A DNA stretch of 30,082 nucleotides from Hymenopellis radicata. Taxonomy: Eukaryota > Basidiomycota > Agaricomycetes > Agaricales > Physalacriaceae. The translations under genes were made by a program, and so were the position numbers. The stretch covers positions 1 to 30,082 of the forward strand of contig JADNRX010000602.1 in the NCBI GenBank assembly GCA_015501595.1. Reading direction: 5' to 3'. The notes under the pieces were generated by a model. The model made no database searches and was not told the DNA's origin. It saw only the letters and a list, made by a program, of their open reading frames with translations. The first letter of the stretch is position 1. The number at the start of each line of letters is the position of its first letter. Below are positions 28,257-30,082 of the stretch, piece by piece.

Positions 28257-30082
28257 ATGGACCCCGAACTGGAGGGGCTGCGACGCGAAATTTTGCGCGT
28301 CAAGAAGGACCGAGACCAGGTCCTCGAGGAAAGAAATCAATATCTTTCTCAAGTCCAGCATGAACGGACAAGTAAAGCAGAGCTGTCGTCGAAGAATACG
28401 GAATTGTCTAATACATTGCTCGCCCGCGACTCGGAAATAAGTGACTTGAAGAGGACCAACCAGGATTTGTCGGAGCAGCTGGAACTGGCCTTATCTGTAA
28501 AGGCAAGTTGAACTTGTTCTTGTGATACGATTGCTGATTGAGGACGACAGGTGGAAGGGGACCGCAAGCCAGTACGCTAGCCTCCGGCCTAACTGCTTTC
28601 GTATTGAACGACATTGCTCAGACTCTTTCCCGAACTTCGACTCGTTCCCCACTTCGAGCGACACCAGCCAAATCTAGGGGCATTCCTCGGATGTCTGTTT
28701 CTGTTGAAGTGCCCATTCCCCCGAAATCCAAAGCCAGTTCATCTCGCACCGCTACCGCACCCGAACCCCCTATAGTTGTTTCCGACGACGAAGAGGACGC
28801 TTCTATCAAGGTGGACTGTCTTTACTCTACCAATCATCACTAACATGTCGTCCATATGAAGCCGAAGGGGGAAGCCTCGAGTCCCATCCGCGGCGAAAAG
28901 CCTGCGGGAGAAGATCTACCGCCAGGCCCTAGCAGCCTTGAGGCAAGCGACAATGATGATCCCTTCGCAGATGATTTCGAGTTATTACAGAAAGATCAAA
29001 CTCTCTCCCCGCCCGCTGAGGAACAGAAAGAGAGGTCTTTGTCACCTCTGTCAATAATTTCTAGCCCTCCGTCATCCCGGGCAACAACAGAGTTCACCGA
29101 TGTAAGTACTCCCTCGTCTCATCCATTTTTGCTCGTATTAATCACTACCTACTCTCTTTAGTTGCCCGCGTCCTCTGATCATTCGGGTCCCAAAGACGAC
29201 GAAATGGATGTTGACACAACCAAGCCTCAGTCTTCGAAATCTGGACTGAAAAGAAAGCGTGAGGAGGAAGAGGTAATCTTGTTTATGCGCCCTACATACT
29301 TCATTCCGTCTGACTCTCACCGAGATCGCTGCCCCTGCAAAGAAAGCCAGCACCAAGAAACACACTTCCTCGAAAGCAAGCCGGGCAATGAAGGCCACTG
29401 ACATCACGGTAAATCTTCATCTCCAACCCCCCCCCCCCCCCCATGAATCCTCCTAATTCCTCCCTAGCAATACAACTCCGTCGCAAAGCTCTACCTCAGC
29501 GACATACCCACCTTCACCATAACCCCTCCCCCCGAACCAAACTTCTTCTTCTCCCGAAAGGAATTCAACAAAGCCGTCGGTGGCACCACATTTAAGCTTC
29601 TCGTCACTGTCACGGAGTGGAAGACCGCCGGCACGGTATTGAAGCGCCCCATACACTGCCTATGGCCTACGAGGGTGCTCAACCCGCTCACTGTAGACGG
29701 CATCGGGGCCCCCGGTCTGCTGTTCGCCGGGCGGCAGGACATTCTCAACAACTCCCCATTGTATGTATTCAGGAGTGTCGAAAGGGACGGTGCCAAATGG
29801 GAATACTGCGGCAACTACGAGGCGGAAAAGATTGGGCACCTCGCGGCGGAGCATTTTCGTTTGTATCCCCAGGCAGTGCGTCACTTTGAATAACTAAGGG
29901 GACGAGACTGATTGTTGTTGACAGTCGAAAGATAAGTGGGGCGCCAAGATCTCGACCAGTTGCAGCAAAAATCTGCGTTTGTACCTTGACATGCGCGTAC
30001 GCATTGCACTGCGAAAGATGGGAGAGGAGATTACGCCGGACCGCGTAGAAAAGGAGGCACGGGCTTTAATCAAAGACAAGGA
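28257..30082 (+). CDS. DUF6697-like coiled-coil protein, partial at right edge
   Basis: Seven exons are read: 28257-28506, 28551-28810, 28862-29101, 29162-29272, 29325-29408, 29468-29875 and 29925 to past the window end. Introns are 44-59 nt, GT-AG, mostly phase 0, several with CTAAC- or CTGAC-like branch points. The first donor (GTTGAA at 28507) is weak and was chosen because it keeps frame. The protein starts MDPELEGLRREIL and has an N-terminal coiled coil (about residues 5-80). A disordered Ser/Pro/acidic middle follows, with PPIVVSDDEEDAS, which fits a SUMO-interacting motif, and a basic LKRKREEEE. The C-terminal domain has FFSRKEFNKAVGG, NPLTVDGIGAPGLLF, WEYCGNYE and LAAEHFR...KDKWG. That pattern resembles DUF6697, found in mushroom-forming fungi, as I recall it. 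Function unknown. Nuclear location is inferred only. Confidence 0.7.
29427..29442 (+). repeat. C16 homopolymer in an intron
   Basis: A run of sixteen C lies in the intron 29409-29467, between the donor GTAAAT and the acceptor CCTAG. It is probably length-variable and error-prone in sequencing, with no effect on coding. Confidence 0.9.

Overview
The window looks like a stretch of a filamentous basidiomycete (Agaricomycete-type) chromosome. The evidence is multi-exon genes with 44-60 nt GT-AG introns (branch points such as CTAAC or CTGAC), an F-box-like fragment with the LPFDVLLE signature common in these fungi, a gene resembling the mushroom DUF6697 family, and Ty3/gypsy, Ty1/copia, MULE and small TIR elements.

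The outer parts (1-2224 and 23425-30082) are host sequence. Three related genes of unknown function lie here: a decayed copy at 2-1036 (+), a copy at 25090-26431 (+), and a third on the minus strand running from 24750 to 2007. The third is cut in two by a 21.2-kb insertion. They share an aligned block and splice positions but match no family I can name. Downstream are a gene-poor stretch with a MITE-like element (27014-27793) and the 5' part of a seven-exon DUF6697-like gene (28257 to beyond the right edge).

The middle (2225-23424) is a four-level nest, each level bounded by a target-site duplication visible in the sequence. (1) A Ty3/gypsy element on the minus strand, with identical 288-bp LTRs and TSD CTGGA, sits exactly at an exon-intron border of the third family gene. 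(2) Inside its reverse transcriptase lies a TIR element, 6852-18055, with a probable TA TSD, dense GGTCTT motifs at both ends and an F-box-like fragment inside. (3) Inside that is a Ty1/copia element, 8191-17057, with 299-bp LTRs differing at one base and TSD CCCTT. (4) Inside the copia reverse transcriptase is a MULE, 9249-12665, with 36-bp TIRs and a 9-bp TSD. The gypsy element also has an unusual third ORF (2541-3572) between integrase and its 3' LTR.

No RNA genes, CRISPR arrays or bacterial-type regulatory systems were seen. Exon borders are read by eye and some are marked uncertain.
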